This document shows positions 16,154 through 25,887 of a stretch of 64,000 nucleotides of DNA, in pieces. Below the pieces are notes generated by a model. The model searched no databases and was not told the origin of the DNA. It worked only from the letters and a program-made list of their open reading frames with translations. The position numbers and the translations under genes are program-made. Numbering within the stretch: position 1 is the first letter of the stretch; each line of letters begins with the position of its first letter. Origin of the DNA: Filimonas lacunae (lineage in GTDB: Bacteria; Bacteroidota; Bacteroidia; Chitinophagales; Chitinophagaceae); the NCBI RefSeq assembly GCF_002355595.1, contig NZ_AP017422.1, positions 3,720,001-3,784,000 of the forward strand, written 5' to 3'.

Positions 16154-18709
16154 ATGGCATTACCTATCCGTTGGCCAATAGCCTTACTATTCGCCTCCCT
16201 TGCCTCATCCAAAGCCCGGACGCAAACACCAAAAACCGACAGTACCCAAACGCAGGAACTGGAAAGTGTGGTGGTATCGGCCTCGCGCAAAACAGAAAAC
16301 AAACTACAGGCGCCGGTAAGCATTGAAAAACTATCTGGCAAAGCTATCAGAAGCAATGCACAGCCTTCTTTTTTTGATGCTATTGAAACAGTAAAAGGCG
16401 TTCAGATGATTACCCCCAGCCTGGGTTTTAAAGTGATTAATGCCCGTGGTTTTACCAACACTACCAACGTACGTTTTGTGCAAATGGTAGATGGCGCCGA
16501 CATACAGGCCCCGCATATTGGCGCCCCTATGGGCAATGCCCTCGGCCCCAGCGACCTGGATATAGCCAGCGTGGAAATTGTACCTGGTTCGGCTTCGGCA
16601 CTCTATGGTATGAACGCTATCAACGGCACCGCCAACTTTATTACCAAAGACGCCTTTCACTCACAGGGCCTTAGCTTTTCGCAAAAAACCGGCGTAAACC
16701 ATGTGGGCGATAAAGAACGTGGCGCAGCGGTATATTCGGAATCTACCCTGCGGTGGGCCAAAGCCTTTACCCCAAAATTTGCCGTAAAGCTGAACGTTAC
16801 TTATGCCGATGGTATTGACTGGTACGCCAACAACATGACCGATTTAAACCCTAATGCCAACATCTCTACCGGCCTTACCGGCAATGCCAACCCGGGCCAG
16901 GATAAGGTGAACAACTATGCCGATGAGTCGGGCAACAGACGCACCATTATGCTCAACGGCAGGCAATATGTAGTAAGCCGCACCGGCTATGCCGAAAAAG
17001 ACATGGCCAGCTACCGCCTGCAAAACCTCAAAGGCGATGTAACACTGGCTTATCGCATAAAGCCGGATATCATGCTTTCCTATACCTTTCGCATGGCGCA
17101 AAGCAACACTATCTACCAGCGAACCAATCGCTTCAGACTGGACAACTACATCACCTCTCAGCATAGCCTTACGTTAAAAACCAATAGCCTGCAGGCCAAA
17201 CTGTATGTGAACACCGAAAACACCGGCAACTCGTACAACATTCGCTCTATGGCCGAAAACATTGACCGCTCTTATAAATCGGACAATACCTGGTTTAACG
17301 ATTTCAGCAGCCAGTTTACCAGCGCCACCAGCAACGGAGCCACCGTTACCGCTGCCATGCAGGAAGCCAGGAACTATGCCGATAACGGACGCCCTGTGCC
17401 ACATTCAGACAAAGCCAATCAACTGATCAGCCAGCTGCGTGACATTAACAACTGGGATATAGGTGCCGCCCTGCGTGTAAAAAGCACCATGTACCATGCA
17501 GAAATGCAACACACGTTAACAGATGATGTATTAAAAGAATTATACAATCGCCATAAACTGTCGTTGATGTATGGACTTGATTACCGCGAATATGTAGTAG
17601 TGCCCGATGGCAACTATTTCATCAACCCCGTAAAAGCCGGCGCCAACCTCACCTATTGGAAAGTGGGCGGCTTTGTACAAGCGACACAATACCTGCTACA
17701 GCAACGTTTAAAAATAAACGCCGTACTGCGTGTTGATAAAAACCAATACTATTCTGCCAAACTTAACCCCAGGATAGCCGTAGTATACTCTCCCGTGCCA
17801 CAACACAACTTTCGCCTGGCTGTGCAGCAGGGCTATCGCTTCCCCAGCCTGTTTGAAGCCTTTTCCAACATCAACAGCGGCGGCGTAAAACGTGTAGGTG
17901 GCTTACCGGTAATGAGCAATGGTATTTTTGAAAACAGTTATCTGCGCGCCTCCATTGATGCTTTCCAAGCAGCCAACACCAATGATGTAAACAACAACGG
18001 ACTTACCATTAACCAGGCTATGGAAAAAAACCAGGGACTGCTGCGCCGGAACAACTATACCTATCTGAAACCGGAAGAGGTAAAAGGTATAGAAGCCGGC
18101 TACCGTACCGAGTTGCTGGATGGCAAATTAACGCTGGATGTGGACTTTTATTTTAACCGCTATAGCAACCTGATGGCGCAGGTAGAAGCCAATATACCCC
18201 GCAATACCACCCCTGACAGCCTGCTGTATTACCTCAACAACCGCCAGGGTCAGGATCGTTACCGCCTGTGGACCAACTCTAAAACCATCAGCAATAACTA
18301 CGGTGGCACCCTGGGCGCAACCTGGCAGTTGCCACATACTTACAAACTGGGCGGCAATGTAACACTGGCCAAACTGGCCCGCACCTCGCAAAACGATGGT
18401 TTGGAAGATGGCTTTAACACGCCTTCCTGGATATACAATATCAATTTCGGAAACCCCGCACTTACCAGTCATGTAGGCTTTGAACTCAACTACCGCTGGC
18501 AAAGCAGTTACCTGTGGCAATCGTCACTGGCCACCGGGCAGGTAGCCGCCTATCATACACTGGATGCGCAGGTGCAATATCATACTACTGCCAATAAGCT
18601 TACGGTAAAACTGGGGGCAACCAATTTGCTGAATCAATATTATTATTCGTTTATTGGCGGGCCTTCTATTGGAGGGTTTTATTATACTACTATTACCATT
18701 GCTATGTAA
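16154..18709 (+). CDS. TonB-dependent outer membrane receptor in the cofactor operon
   Basis: 851 aa. An N-terminal signal peptide (about 1-23) is followed by a TonB-box-like ELESVVVSASRK, a plug domain (GVQMITPSLGFKVINARGF; VEIVPGSASALYG; NGTANFITK) and a 22-strand-type barrel ending in an aromatic strand (FYYTTITIAM). It has no CarboxypepD-like N-terminal domain and no SusD partner, so it is a classic receptor rather than SusC-like. It starts 11 bp after the MoaC-MoaB gene with no terminator between, so it is probably the last gene of the pao/moa operon. A role in uptake of molybdate, tungstate or their chelates is inferred from position only. Confidence 0.85.
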   Translation: MALPIRWPIALLFASLASSKARTQTPKTDSTQTQELESVVVSASRKTENKLQAPVSIEKLSGKAIRSNAQPSFFDAIETVKGVQMITPSLGFKVINARGFTNTTNVRFVQMVDGADIQAPHIGAPMGNALGPSDLDIASVEIVPGSASALYGMNAINGTANFITKDAFHSQGLSFSQKTGVNHVGDKERGAAVYSESTLRWAKAFTPKFAVKLNVTYADGIDWYANNMTDLNPNANISTGLTGNANPGQDKVNNYADESGNRRTIMLNGRQYVVSRTGYAEKDMASYRLQNLKGDVTLAYRIKPDIMLSYTFRMAQSNTIYQRTNRFRLDNYITSQHSLTLKTNSLQAKLYVNTENTGNSYNIRSMAENIDRSYKSDNTWFNDFSSQFTSATSNGATVTAAMQEARNYADNGRPVPHSDKANQLISQLRDINNWDIGAALRVKSTMYHAEMQHTLTDDVLKELYNRHKLSLMYGLDYREYVVVPDGNYFINPVKAGANLTYWKVGGFVQATQYLLQQRLKINAVLRVDKNQYYSAKLNPRIAVVYSPVPQHNFRLAVQQGYRFPSLFEAFSNINSGGVKRVGGLPVMSNGIFENSYLRASIDAFQAANTNDVNNNGLTINQAMEKNQGLLRRNNYTYLKPEEVKGIEAGYRTELLDGKLTLDVDFYFNRYSNLMAQVEANIPRNTTPDSLLYYLNNRQGQDRYRLWTNSKTISNNYGGTLGATWQLPHTYKLGGNVTLAKLARTSQNDGLEDGFNTPSWIYNINFGNPALTSHVGFELNYRWQSSYLWQSSLATGQVAAYHTLDAQVQYHTTANKLTVKLGATNLLNQYYYSFIGGPSIGGFYYTTITIAM

Positions 18710-18790
18710 CAAGTGGTTTCTTTTGCTGCTACAGCCCATAAAAGCAGCACCGGTAGCTACTGATGCTATGTGTTATAAACGGGATTAACG

Positions 18791-18833
18791 TTAACGGGCG
18801 TGATTGTTTTTAGTAAACAACCACGCCCGTTAA
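18791..18833. terminator. Bidirectional terminator between converging operons
   Basis: Near-perfect 19-bp arms: 18791-18809 (TTAACGGGCGTGATTGTTT) and 18815-18833, loop TTAGT, one mismatch. It lies between the converging stop codons at 18709 and 18852 and serves both strands. Confidence 0.85.
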
Positions 18834-18851
18834 TCATTGTAAACTTACCTG

Positions 18852-21800
18852 CTACTTCAACTTCACATCTAGGTACACAGAGTGCCTTCCGTATGTTTCG
18901 TAAAAAGGTTTAAACGCTACATCCCCAATGGTAAACTGCAGCTGCTGTGGATCGCCTTTAATAGATTTACTGATATCTTTTCCATCCAGTGTAATTGTGC
19001 GCCAGTCTTTTCTTGCCGCTGGCTCCTGTGCGGCCAGCAATACCGGCCCATAAAACAGGCTGGCGATGTTTTGCTGATCCATTACCGGAGCCAGGTGAAA
19101 CTGGAATGGCATTTTTACATCCACCACATCACCATCTTTCCAGCTGCGGCTTATTTTCAGGTAGCTGCCGGGCTTGGCGGTGAGGGATTGGTCTTTACCG
19201 TTGATTTTTACAAAAAAGCCTTTGGTGGCCCAGTCCGGCACACGCACATACACATCAAACGTGCCGCTGCCCTTGATAGTAAGGCGGGAGTTATCGGCCT
19301 TAGGAAAATCGGTGGTTTGCTCTACGGTGATGTTACGCGCTGTCCATTCCAATGTAGAAGGTATGTACAGGTTTACATACAAGGCCTGGTTATCGGTGCT
19401 TTTAAAGTAAATAGAGTTTTGCAGTTTGGTGCTGCTTTCTAATGCAGTGCCGTTACAGCAGGTAAAGCCCGTCATATCTTCATTACTGAATTGCTTTACA
19501 CTCCCTGGCCTTAGCGGTATATGATAAGTATTGGCGGGGCTGTTCTCGGCTACAGAAGCCAGGATATCATTGTACAGCGCACGCTCGTAGTAATCCATAT
19601 ATTCTGCCTTCTGGTCAAACATAAACAGATCGCTGGTGAGCTTGAGCATATTGTAGGTGGCGCAGGTTTCGTTTTGTCCTTCGCCGGAAAAGCCGTTTTC
19701 GTATAAGGTGGCCGGCTGGCTGATAAAACATTCTGCATTGGCCGGATTGCGTGCGCCTGCTACCCCTCCTATGCTGTACATATAATCATTCACTGTTTTA
19801 TACCAGAAGTTATCGGCTATTTTGTAATAGTCGGGGTTGTGACTTACGCGGTACATTTCTATACTGCCTACTATCTGGGGAATATGCTGGTTGGCATGCA
19901 GGCCACGGAAGATGTCTACGTTTTTAGCCAGTCCGTGTGTGTGTGCTTTATCGCCATAGAACACGCGGATATTATCAAACAACTGCGCTGTTTTCAGGTA
20001 ATCCTGTTTACCGGTAAGCCTGTACAGGCGGGCCATAGCTTCGTTCATGCCGCCAAACTCACCGGCAATGTAGGTATTCCACATTTTTATCAGCGTGTCG
20101 GCAGGCACCTTGCTCAGACGGGCATACACCCAATCGCCCATGCCCGCAGCTATGTCCAGCGCTTTTTTATTACCACTTACTTCATATATATCCATTAAGC
20201 CGGCCAGAATTTTATGCAGGGTATAGTAAGGCGCCCATATCTGTGTTTTTTGTCCGCCATACTTCGCTCCTTTTTCCAGCATGATAAACTGATCGGGCGG
20301 GTAAGCGCTGATAAAGCCGGTGCCCCAGTTCCAGTAATCGGTGCGGATGCCTGCCTCGCTCAGTTCGGAATCGTATACTGATTTTCCGGGTGCGGGTGGC
20401 ACTGCGGTAGCATCGGCCACATAGGCGCCACCTGCTTCTTTGGGCTTTCCGGATAACTGCGACAGCTGGTAAAGGGTATTGACCATATACTCCATTTTAG
20501 CGGCAAAATTCGCCTGGAGTGCTTTATCGTACCCGGTGCCGGCATAAGCTTGTGCTATAGCAGTGAGATAGTGGCCTGTAGCATGTCCTCTTAATTTGGT
20601 ATCCTCACTATCCCATACGCCTAAAGGCCTGGCGCCTGCCGGTTGCGGCTGGCCAAAAGCCTGGCGGAACATATACAAAAACGAGTTAGGATCTGTTTTG
20701 GCCAATGTATCTATAAACTTGTTCCTGTTTTCAATAAACTTGGTGGCATGTCCATGTATATCCCCGGTAAGCGTTACCTGTTGTAAGGCAAACGGTTCCA
20801 GCTTTACAGCAGGCAGAGCGGGTCGGCCTGCATTTTTTATAGTAACCAATGCCCTGGGCTGAAAACTGGTTCCGGCTACACGGCCTGTAACCGTGTATTG
20901 TCCGGGTGTAGCCACAGCCGTATTATCTATCGCTTCCGGCCACAGCACACGCACCAACGGCCCTTTTCTATTATCCTTATAAGTACCGGTTACATAACTG
21001 GGTAAGCGGGGCAGATTGCCTGTTTCTGTTTCCACTGCTACGTCAGACACCTTAGTTAAATACGCATTATACAGCTGTGGTGTAGTGGGTGAAAAATGCG
21101 GCAGGTCGTCTTCCTTTTTTGCCGTGGTGTTTACCGCACCATCGTTAACGCCACGCTGGGCATTGCGGAAAATGCCTGCTACCTGCTGATGACTCAGCGG
21201 TACACGGTAAATACGAAAATCGTGCAGTAAGGCATTTAAACCAGGATTGCCCGGCAACAATGATTTGCCTATATAGAGGAATGGTTTTTCGCCCGCTTGC
21301 TGGGAGAATACGGCTGATAGTTCCTGTGGAATATCTTTTGACTTAGCTACCGGTTTGCTGTTCACGTAGGTTGTCATGGTTTGGGTAGGCACATCTATTA
21401 CAATAGCCAGGTGTACCCATTTATTCAACTCTATTGCCGGGGCTACCGCACCGCTTTTATCCGTTTTTGCGGCTGTTATCTGTGCCTGAAAGCCTTCCTT
21501 TCCGTTGGCACCAGTTGGCGCTGCAAAAAAATGCTTGCCGGCATCTTTTCCAAAATCAAACAAATACTGACCCGGCTGTTTAGAACGTAACAATACCCAT
21601 CCGGATATACTCAGCGATTCCAGGTCGGTGAATGCTTCCCCTGGCAGGGTAACAAAAGCACTGCTATCCCCCGGTAAAGACAGTACCTTCCCAAACTTAG
21701 TGTCGTTTATAAATGTAACACCGGCGCCCTGTGCTTTACCATGCAGTGTATTGCGCGACCAGTCTTTAGTATCTCCGTTAAACACATAGCGTGCAATCAT

Positions 21801-21920
21801 GCCTGTTTCTCCAATGCCATCCAGTATCTGATCTCCATTTTGCGCCCGGGCAACATTCCCTTCCTGCATTCCAACAGCTACGAGCAGGATAATACGAAAA
21901 AGCCTTTTGTACATTTTCAT
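18852..21920 (-). CDS. GH127-type beta-L-arabinofuranosidase with N-terminal LamG-like domain
   Basis: About 1022 aa from Met at 21920. The frame opens to 21971, but the signal peptide (KRLFRIILLVAVGMQEGNVARAQ) fits a start at 21920 or 21914. After the signal comes a concanavalin/LamG-like domain (about 30-260), a linker, then the DUF1680/GH127 catalytic module. That module has GHATGHYLTAIAQAYAGTG, the Glu-x-Cys pair NETCATYNMLKL (about residue 750) and the Cys-Cys pair FTCCNGTALE (about 820). In HypBA1 these Cys and Glu residues bind zinc, and one Cys of the pair is the nucleophile. All are kept, so it should be active. It probably releases L-arabinofuranose from plant arabinan or arabinosylated glycans in the periplasm. 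GH146 is a close alternative. No Sus pair is adjacent. Confidence 0.85.
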   Translation of the reverse strand: MKMYKRLFRIILLVAVGMQEGNVARAQNGDQILDGIGETGMIARYVFNGDTKDWSRNTLHGKAQGAGVTFINDTKFGKVLSLPGDSSAFVTLPGEAFTDLESLSISGWVLLRSKQPGQYLFDFGKDAGKHFFAAPTGANGKEGFQAQITAAKTDKSGAVAPAIELNKWVHLAIVIDVPTQTMTTYVNSKPVAKSKDIPQELSAVFSQQAGEKPFLYIGKSLLPGNPGLNALLHDFRIYRVPLSHQQVAGIFRNAQRGVNDGAVNTTAKKEDDLPHFSPTTPQLYNAYLTKVSDVAVETETGNLPRLPSYVTGTYKDNRKGPLVRVLWPEAIDNTAVATPGQYTVTGRVAGTSFQPRALVTIKNAGRPALPAVKLEPFALQQVTLTGDIHGHATKFIENRNKFIDTLAKTDPNSFLYMFRQAFGQPQPAGARPLGVWDSEDTKLRGHATGHYLTAIAQAYAGTGYDKALQANFAAKMEYMVNTLYQLSQLSGKPKEAGGAYVADATAVPPAPGKSVYDSELSEAGIRTDYWNWGTGFISAYPPDQFIMLEKGAKYGGQKTQIWAPYYTLHKILAGLMDIYEVSGNKKALDIAAGMGDWVYARLSKVPADTLIKMWNTYIAGEFGGMNEAMARLYRLTGKQDYLKTAQLFDNIRVFYGDKAHTHGLAKNVDIFRGLHANQHIPQIVGSIEMYRVSHNPDYYKIADNFWYKTVNDYMYSIGGVAGARNPANAECFISQPATLYENGFSGEGQNETCATYNMLKLTSDLFMFDQKAEYMDYYERALYNDILASVAENSPANTYHIPLRPGSVKQFSNEDMTGFTCCNGTALESSTKLQNSIYFKSTDNQALYVNLYIPSTLEWTARNITVEQTTDFPKADNSRLTIKGSGTFDVYVRVPDWATKGFFVKINGKDQSLTAKPGSYLKISRSWKDGDVVDVKMPFQFHLAPVMDQQNIASLFYGPVLLAAQEPAARKDWRTITLDGKDISKSIKGDPQQLQFTIGDVAFKPFYETYGRHSVYLDVKLK

Positions 21921-21999
21921 ACGATGAAAGTAGGAATACGCAGGTCTTTTCAGTAAATCTATTTTAGCCAATAATTGAAAGATTTTAACAGTTTACCGG

Positions 22000-23283
22000 T
22001 CAGGTATGCCTGACAGGTAACACTACCTGGAAAAGCGCCCCCTGATCGGGGTTGCTTACAGCGCGGATAAGCCCTTTGTGGCTGTCGATTATTTTTTTAG
22101 AGATGGCTAAGCCAATGCCGGTTCCTTCGTATTGATCTTTCGAATTCAACCTTTCGAATAAGGAGAAGATCTGTAAAGCATATTTCTGGTCAAACCCAAT
22201 ACCGTTATCCGCTATGTTGAGCAAACAATACGGACCATCTGTTTGTCGCCTGCTTTCAAAGGATTTTTCCTGCAAGCGTTCGGCAGTGATAGTAATGGTG
22301 AGTGGCACGTTGTTACGGCCAAACTTCAGTGCATTGGATAGCAGGTTTTGCAACACCTGGCGTATCTGTCCGGGGTTTACCTCCAGCGTAGGCAGATGGC
22401 CGGCTATCACCGTGGCGTTCTTCTCTGCTATCAGCAATTCAAAATCTTCCAGGATATCCGTGATAACGGTGTTGATATCTGTAACAATATAATCTCCTTC
22501 ACCAGCCGATAGTTTGGAATAATTCAATATCTCAATAATCAGCCTTTTCATTCGCTCGCTGGCTTTGATTATCTTATCTACATACGCTATGCCTTTACCG
22601 CCTAAACCAGCAGCAAAGCTTTCTTTAATAATATTAGAATACAACATTACTTTTCGCAGGGGTTCCTGCAGGTCGTGTGAGGCTACGGAAGCGAATTGCT
22701 GTAAATCGTGATTACGGGTTTCCAAAGTTTCATTGGTTTGCGCCAGTTGTATGTTGGCGTTTTCCAATTGCTTTTGGGCAGCTTTCTGACTGGAAAGATC
22801 GGTAAGAATAATATTTACCGTATGCCCCTCTGCCTGCTCCAGAGTGGTTAAAGATAACTGAACGGGAATACCCTGTTTACCTGCCAGTAATTGTAATTCG
22901 CCTTTGCTATCCCCCTCCTGTCTGGCCTGCATTAATGCCAATAACTGCGGGCGGAAAGCTGCCTCGGCATAGTCGTAAAAAGACATGCCTATTACATGTG
23001 ATAATTGCTGCTGCACCATCTCTGCAAAACGGGAGTTGGCATACAGTATGATACCATCTGTTGTAAGGTTTACCACGCCTTCATTCATTTTTTCAATGAA
23101 CATGCGGTAAGCCCTGTCGGCAGTTAATAAAGTATACAGCTCGTGGCCATTACCGTTTTCTACCACAAAAGCGTCTACCTGTCCTGTGCGTATAGCTTCT
23201 ATGGTATCATTGGCTTCGCCCAGCTGCCTGCGCAACTCTTCCACCTCGGCCAGTAAGTCTTTTGTTTTTGCTGGATTATCCAT
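22000..23283 (-). CDS. PAS-domain sensor histidine kinase of the kai cluster
   Basis: 427 aa from the ATG at 23283, which follows the kaiB stop by 2 bp. The longer open frame to 23478 would overlap kaiB and has no family-like residues. An N-terminal coiled coil (about 5-35) is followed by a PAS domain (about 55-165), a second coiled coil, a HisKA domain with H203 (ASHDLQEPLRK), and a HATPase domain (NLLSNALKFG, DNGIGFD, GTGIGLAI). There is no membrane segment and no receiver domain, so it is a cytosolic kinase with an unlinked response regulator. As last gene after kaiC-kaiB-kaiB it is the likely output of the Kai module, comparable in role to SasA but without a built-in KaiB-like domain. That role is inference. 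Confidence 0.88.
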   Translation of the reverse strand: MDNPAKTKDLLAEVEELRRQLGEANDTIEAIRTGQVDAFVVENGNGHELYTLLTADRAYRMFIEKMNEGVVNLTTDGIILYANSRFAEMVQQQLSHVIGMSFYDYAEAAFRPQLLALMQARQEGDSKGELQLLAGKQGIPVQLSLTTLEQAEGHTVNIILTDLSSQKAAQKQLENANIQLAQTNETLETRNHDLQQFASVASHDLQEPLRKVMLYSNIIKESFAAGLGGKGIAYVDKIIKASERMKRLIIEILNYSKLSAGEGDYIVTDINTVITDILEDFELLIAEKNATVIAGHLPTLEVNPGQIRQVLQNLLSNALKFGRNNVPLTITITAERLQEKSFESRRQTDGPYCLLNIADNGIGFDQKYALQIFSLFERLNSKDQYEGTGIGLAISKKIIDSHKGLIRAVSNPDQGALFQVVLPVRHT

Positions 23284-23285
23284 TG

Positions 23286-23603
23286 TTAGCCATTCAACAT
23301 TAATGCATTCAATACCTTTTGCCTGTCTGATAGGTCGCCGATCATACGCCTTTCCGGTAAGGGAAATTTCTTTATCAGTAAAGGTAGTGCTATTAACTGT
23401 TCTTGTTTGGCAACTGCCGGTTGCTGGTATACATCTACTATTTCCAACGTATATTTCCCGGGAAGATGTGCTTCGCAAATTTCCCGCAGGTTAGTAACCG
23501 CACGCAACGAATTGGGAGTGGCACCGGTAATAAACAGCCTTAACACGTAGGTATTGCTATCTTCTTCCCTGTTTGTTGTTGTTGCATGTTGATTGTTTTG
23601 CAT
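23286..23603 (-). CDS. kaiB: KaiB-like protein, divergent copy
   Basis: 105 aa with a KaiB/thioredoxin-like fold: LRLFITGATPNSLRAVTNL near residue 21, then LEIVDVYQQP and the C-terminal RRMIGDLSDRQKVLNAL. The usual ATPTL segment is changed to ALPLL and the charged tail differs from the neighbouring copy, so the two paralogues may bind different partners. KaiB binds the KaiC CI ring after changing fold. Whether this copy does so is not known. It has a 4-bp gap to the upstream kaiB and 2 bp to the kinase. Confidence 0.88.
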   Translation of the reverse strand: MQNNQHATTTNREEDSNTYVLRLFITGATPNSLRAVTNLREICEAHLPGKYTLEIVDVYQQPAVAKQEQLIALPLLIKKFPLPERRMIGDLSDRQKVLNALMLNG

Positions 23604-23607
23604 GGTA

Positions 23608-23922
23608 TTATTTTATCGGTCTTATATCAAGGCCGACCAACACCTTTTCTTCGTTAGACAGGTCTCCGATAATTTTACGTACCGGAACGGGTACTTTTCG
23701 CACCAGGGTAGGAATTGCCAATATCTGATCGCCTGCCGCCAGTTGTGGGTTCATGAGCAAATCCACCACTTCCAGTTCGTAACGGCCAGCCAGATGCTGT
23801 TCGCAATACCTTTTTAAATTGATTAAAGCCGTGCTTGATTTGGGCGTGTTGCCGGCTATATACAACCGCAATTGCCATCGTTCTTCCTTTGGCCTGCTTT
23901 GTTTTGTTTTACTTTTTAGCAT
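23608..23922 (-). CDS. kaiB: KaiB-like protein, canonical copy
   Basis: 104 aa. It keeps the KaiB consensus closely: [60 protein letters not shown] and [10 protein letters not shown]. The start codon lies inside kaiC (14-bp overlap), so the two are probably translated together. Expected role: binding to KaiC CI and changing its phosphorylation or ATPase cycle. Closer to the family than the second copy at 23286-23603. Confidence 0.92.
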   Translation of the reverse strand: MLKSKTKQSRPKEERWQLRLYIAGNTPKSSTALINLKRYCEQHLAGRYELEVVDLLMNPQLAAGDQILAIPTLVRKVPVPVRKIIGDLSNEEKVLVGLDIRPIK

Positions 23923-25621
23923 TTCCGGTACTCTTTGTATTACGGCTTTGTGTTATTGCAACGCGGTTTTTCTCCATAATTTCTTTTTTTAAGTCTTCTT
24001 CCAGGAAGGATTTATTCAGTTCGTCCTGCACCGATTCAAATTCTTCACGCAGGGAAGCAATTTTTGCTTCCAACACCAGCCGCTTCCGGTCTACTTCCCG
24101 GTCTTTTCTACCCAATGCATGGCTACGCAGTTCAATTCCGGTAACCTCATTGAGTTGCTGTGCTTCGCGGGCCGAACCCACCAGCACCCCATCGGCACCC
24201 AGGTATACATCTATTAAATCTATACCACTATCGGTAATTACAAATTCCCTTACCTGGTTACTGTGCTTCATACCCCGCGACTTCATAATGTACAGTCCCC
24301 GGTTACGCTCGCCGTTGGCTTCTATATCCTTCACTAATATCCACGCATCAACCAGCGAAGAAATACCTTCATCTGTTTGCAGGTTTGTCTGGTTTTCAAA
24401 CACCAGCGCTGTAAACATCACCGTAATGCCTTCGCCTTGCAGGAAATCGATCAGGCGGGTGAGCATCGACTTCACCTCCTGCATTGACCCTATAGTGCTA
24501 AGATTGGTAATGGGATCGATAACCACCGTTCGGGGTTTGAACTTTTTAACCAGTTTGTGCATCACCACCAGGTGCATTTCCAGGCCATGAGAAGTAGGCC
24601 GGGAAGAATGTATTTGCAATAAACCTTTTTCTATATAGCTCCCCAGATCAATATTAATAGACTGGAGGTTGCGAACAATTTGTGGAGCAGATTCCTCAAA
24701 TGCGAAATAAAGACAACGTTCTTTCCTTTCGCAGGTGGCCTTGGCAAAGGCGGCGGCAATACTTGTTTTGCCAGTTCCCGGCGTACCCGAAACCAGTATA
24801 CTGCCTGCACGGTAAAAACCTTTTCCACCCAGCATCCTGTCCAGCGCCGGAATACCGGACGACACCCGCTGGGAAGATATTTGGGCATCCATCAGCAACG
24901 AGGTTACCGGTAATACAGAAATACCTTCTTCATCTATCAGGAAAGGATACTCATTGGTGCCATGCAGCGAACCACGATACTTTACCACCCGCAGCAGGCG
25001 TGTGGATATTTGATTGATGACGCGATGATCGAGGAAAATAACACAGTCCGATACATACTCTTCCAGTCCGTGACGGGTTAACTGCCCCTCGCCTGTTTCA
25101 CCGGTAATAATGGCGGTTACTCCTTTCTCTTTCAGCCATCCGAACAAACGCCTCAGTTCTGCCCGCAGTATACCATTATTGCCTAATCCGCCAAACAGGT
25201 TTTCTATGGTATCCAGCATTACCCGTTTAGCGCCTATCTGGTTAATAGCGTGATCCAGCCGGATAAACAAACCGGAAAGATCGTATTCGCCGGTTTCTTC
25301 AATTTCAGAACGGTCAATGTGTACATAATCAATCCGCAACAGGTTGTCCCGCTGTAGTTTCTTTAAATCAAACCCCAGCGAAGACACATTGGACTCCAGG
25401 TCTTCTGCTTTCTCTTCAAACGTGATAATAACACCCGGCTCGCCCAATTGAACCGCTCCGCGAACAATAAATTCAATAGAAAACAGGGTTTTACCTGCTC
25501 CGGCACTACCGCAGATAAGCGTAGGACGCCCGGCCGGCAATCCGCCCTGGGTTATTTCATCAAAACCAGAAATGCCTGTTAATGCCTTGGTGAGTATGTT
25601 TTTCTTTTTTGGACTTGCCAT
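23909..25621 (-). CDS. kaiC: KaiC double-domain ATPase
   Basis: 570 aa with two RecA-like domains. CI has Walker A GSAGAGKT (38-45) and the catalytic Glu pair FEE (69-70). CII has GTPGTGKT (279-286) and FEE (309-310). The cyanobacterial phosphosites T426/S431/T432 align with T416, S421 and S422 here ([12 protein letters not shown]), so autophosphorylation is plausible with Ser replacing the second Thr. The C-terminal tail (about 500-570) is a charged coiled coil rather than the cyanobacterial KaiA-binding peptide, and no kaiA is seen. It is the first gene of a four-gene operon with two kaiB copies and a histidine kinase. Confidence 0.95.
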   Translation of the reverse strand: MASPKKKNILTKALTGISGFDEITQGGLPAGRPTLICGSAGAGKTLFSIEFIVRGAVQLGEPGVIITFEEKAEDLESNVSSLGFDLKKLQRDNLLRIDYVHIDRSEIEETGEYDLSGLFIRLDHAINQIGAKRVMLDTIENLFGGLGNNGILRAELRRLFGWLKEKGVTAIITGETGEGQLTRHGLEEYVSDCVIFLDHRVINQISTRLLRVVKYRGSLHGTNEYPFLIDEEGISVLPVTSLLMDAQISSQRVSSGIPALDRMLGGKGFYRAGSILVSGTPGTGKTSIAAAFAKATCERKERCLYFAFEESAPQIVRNLQSINIDLGSYIEKGLLQIHSSRPTSHGLEMHLVVMHKLVKKFKPRTVVIDPITNLSTIGSMQEVKSMLTRLIDFLQGEGITVMFTALVFENQTNLQTDEGISSLVDAWILVKDIEANGERNRGLYIMKSRGMKHSNQVREFVITDSGIDLIDVYLGADGVLVGSAREAQQLNEVTGIELRSHALGRKDREVDRKRLVLEAKIASLREEFESVQDELNKSFLEEDLKKEIMEKNRVAITQSRNTKSTGNAKK

Positions 25622-25887
25622 AATGACCTGTGCTCTAGCTTCTTAAATAAAATTCCTGACCCGGATAAGGAAGCTTTGGGAAACAACTTCTTTATATAAG
25701 TTTGGAATACAGGCAAAGATGAAGCCAACAGTGAGGGACGATGGTTATTTTGGGGCCAGGCTTCCCCAGCCATGTTAGAATGACTTTGCCGTAATGGCCG
25801 TTTTTTTTAGTGATTATTTTCATCTCATGTTCTGATTATGATTCTGTATCACTTTCCCTATAATATACCGCTCCCTATCTTTACAAA

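Noticed and set aside
23284-23478. Longer N-terminus of the kai-cluster histidine kinase
   Set aside because: It is kaiB sequence in another frame; the ATG at 23283 directly follows the kaiB stop.
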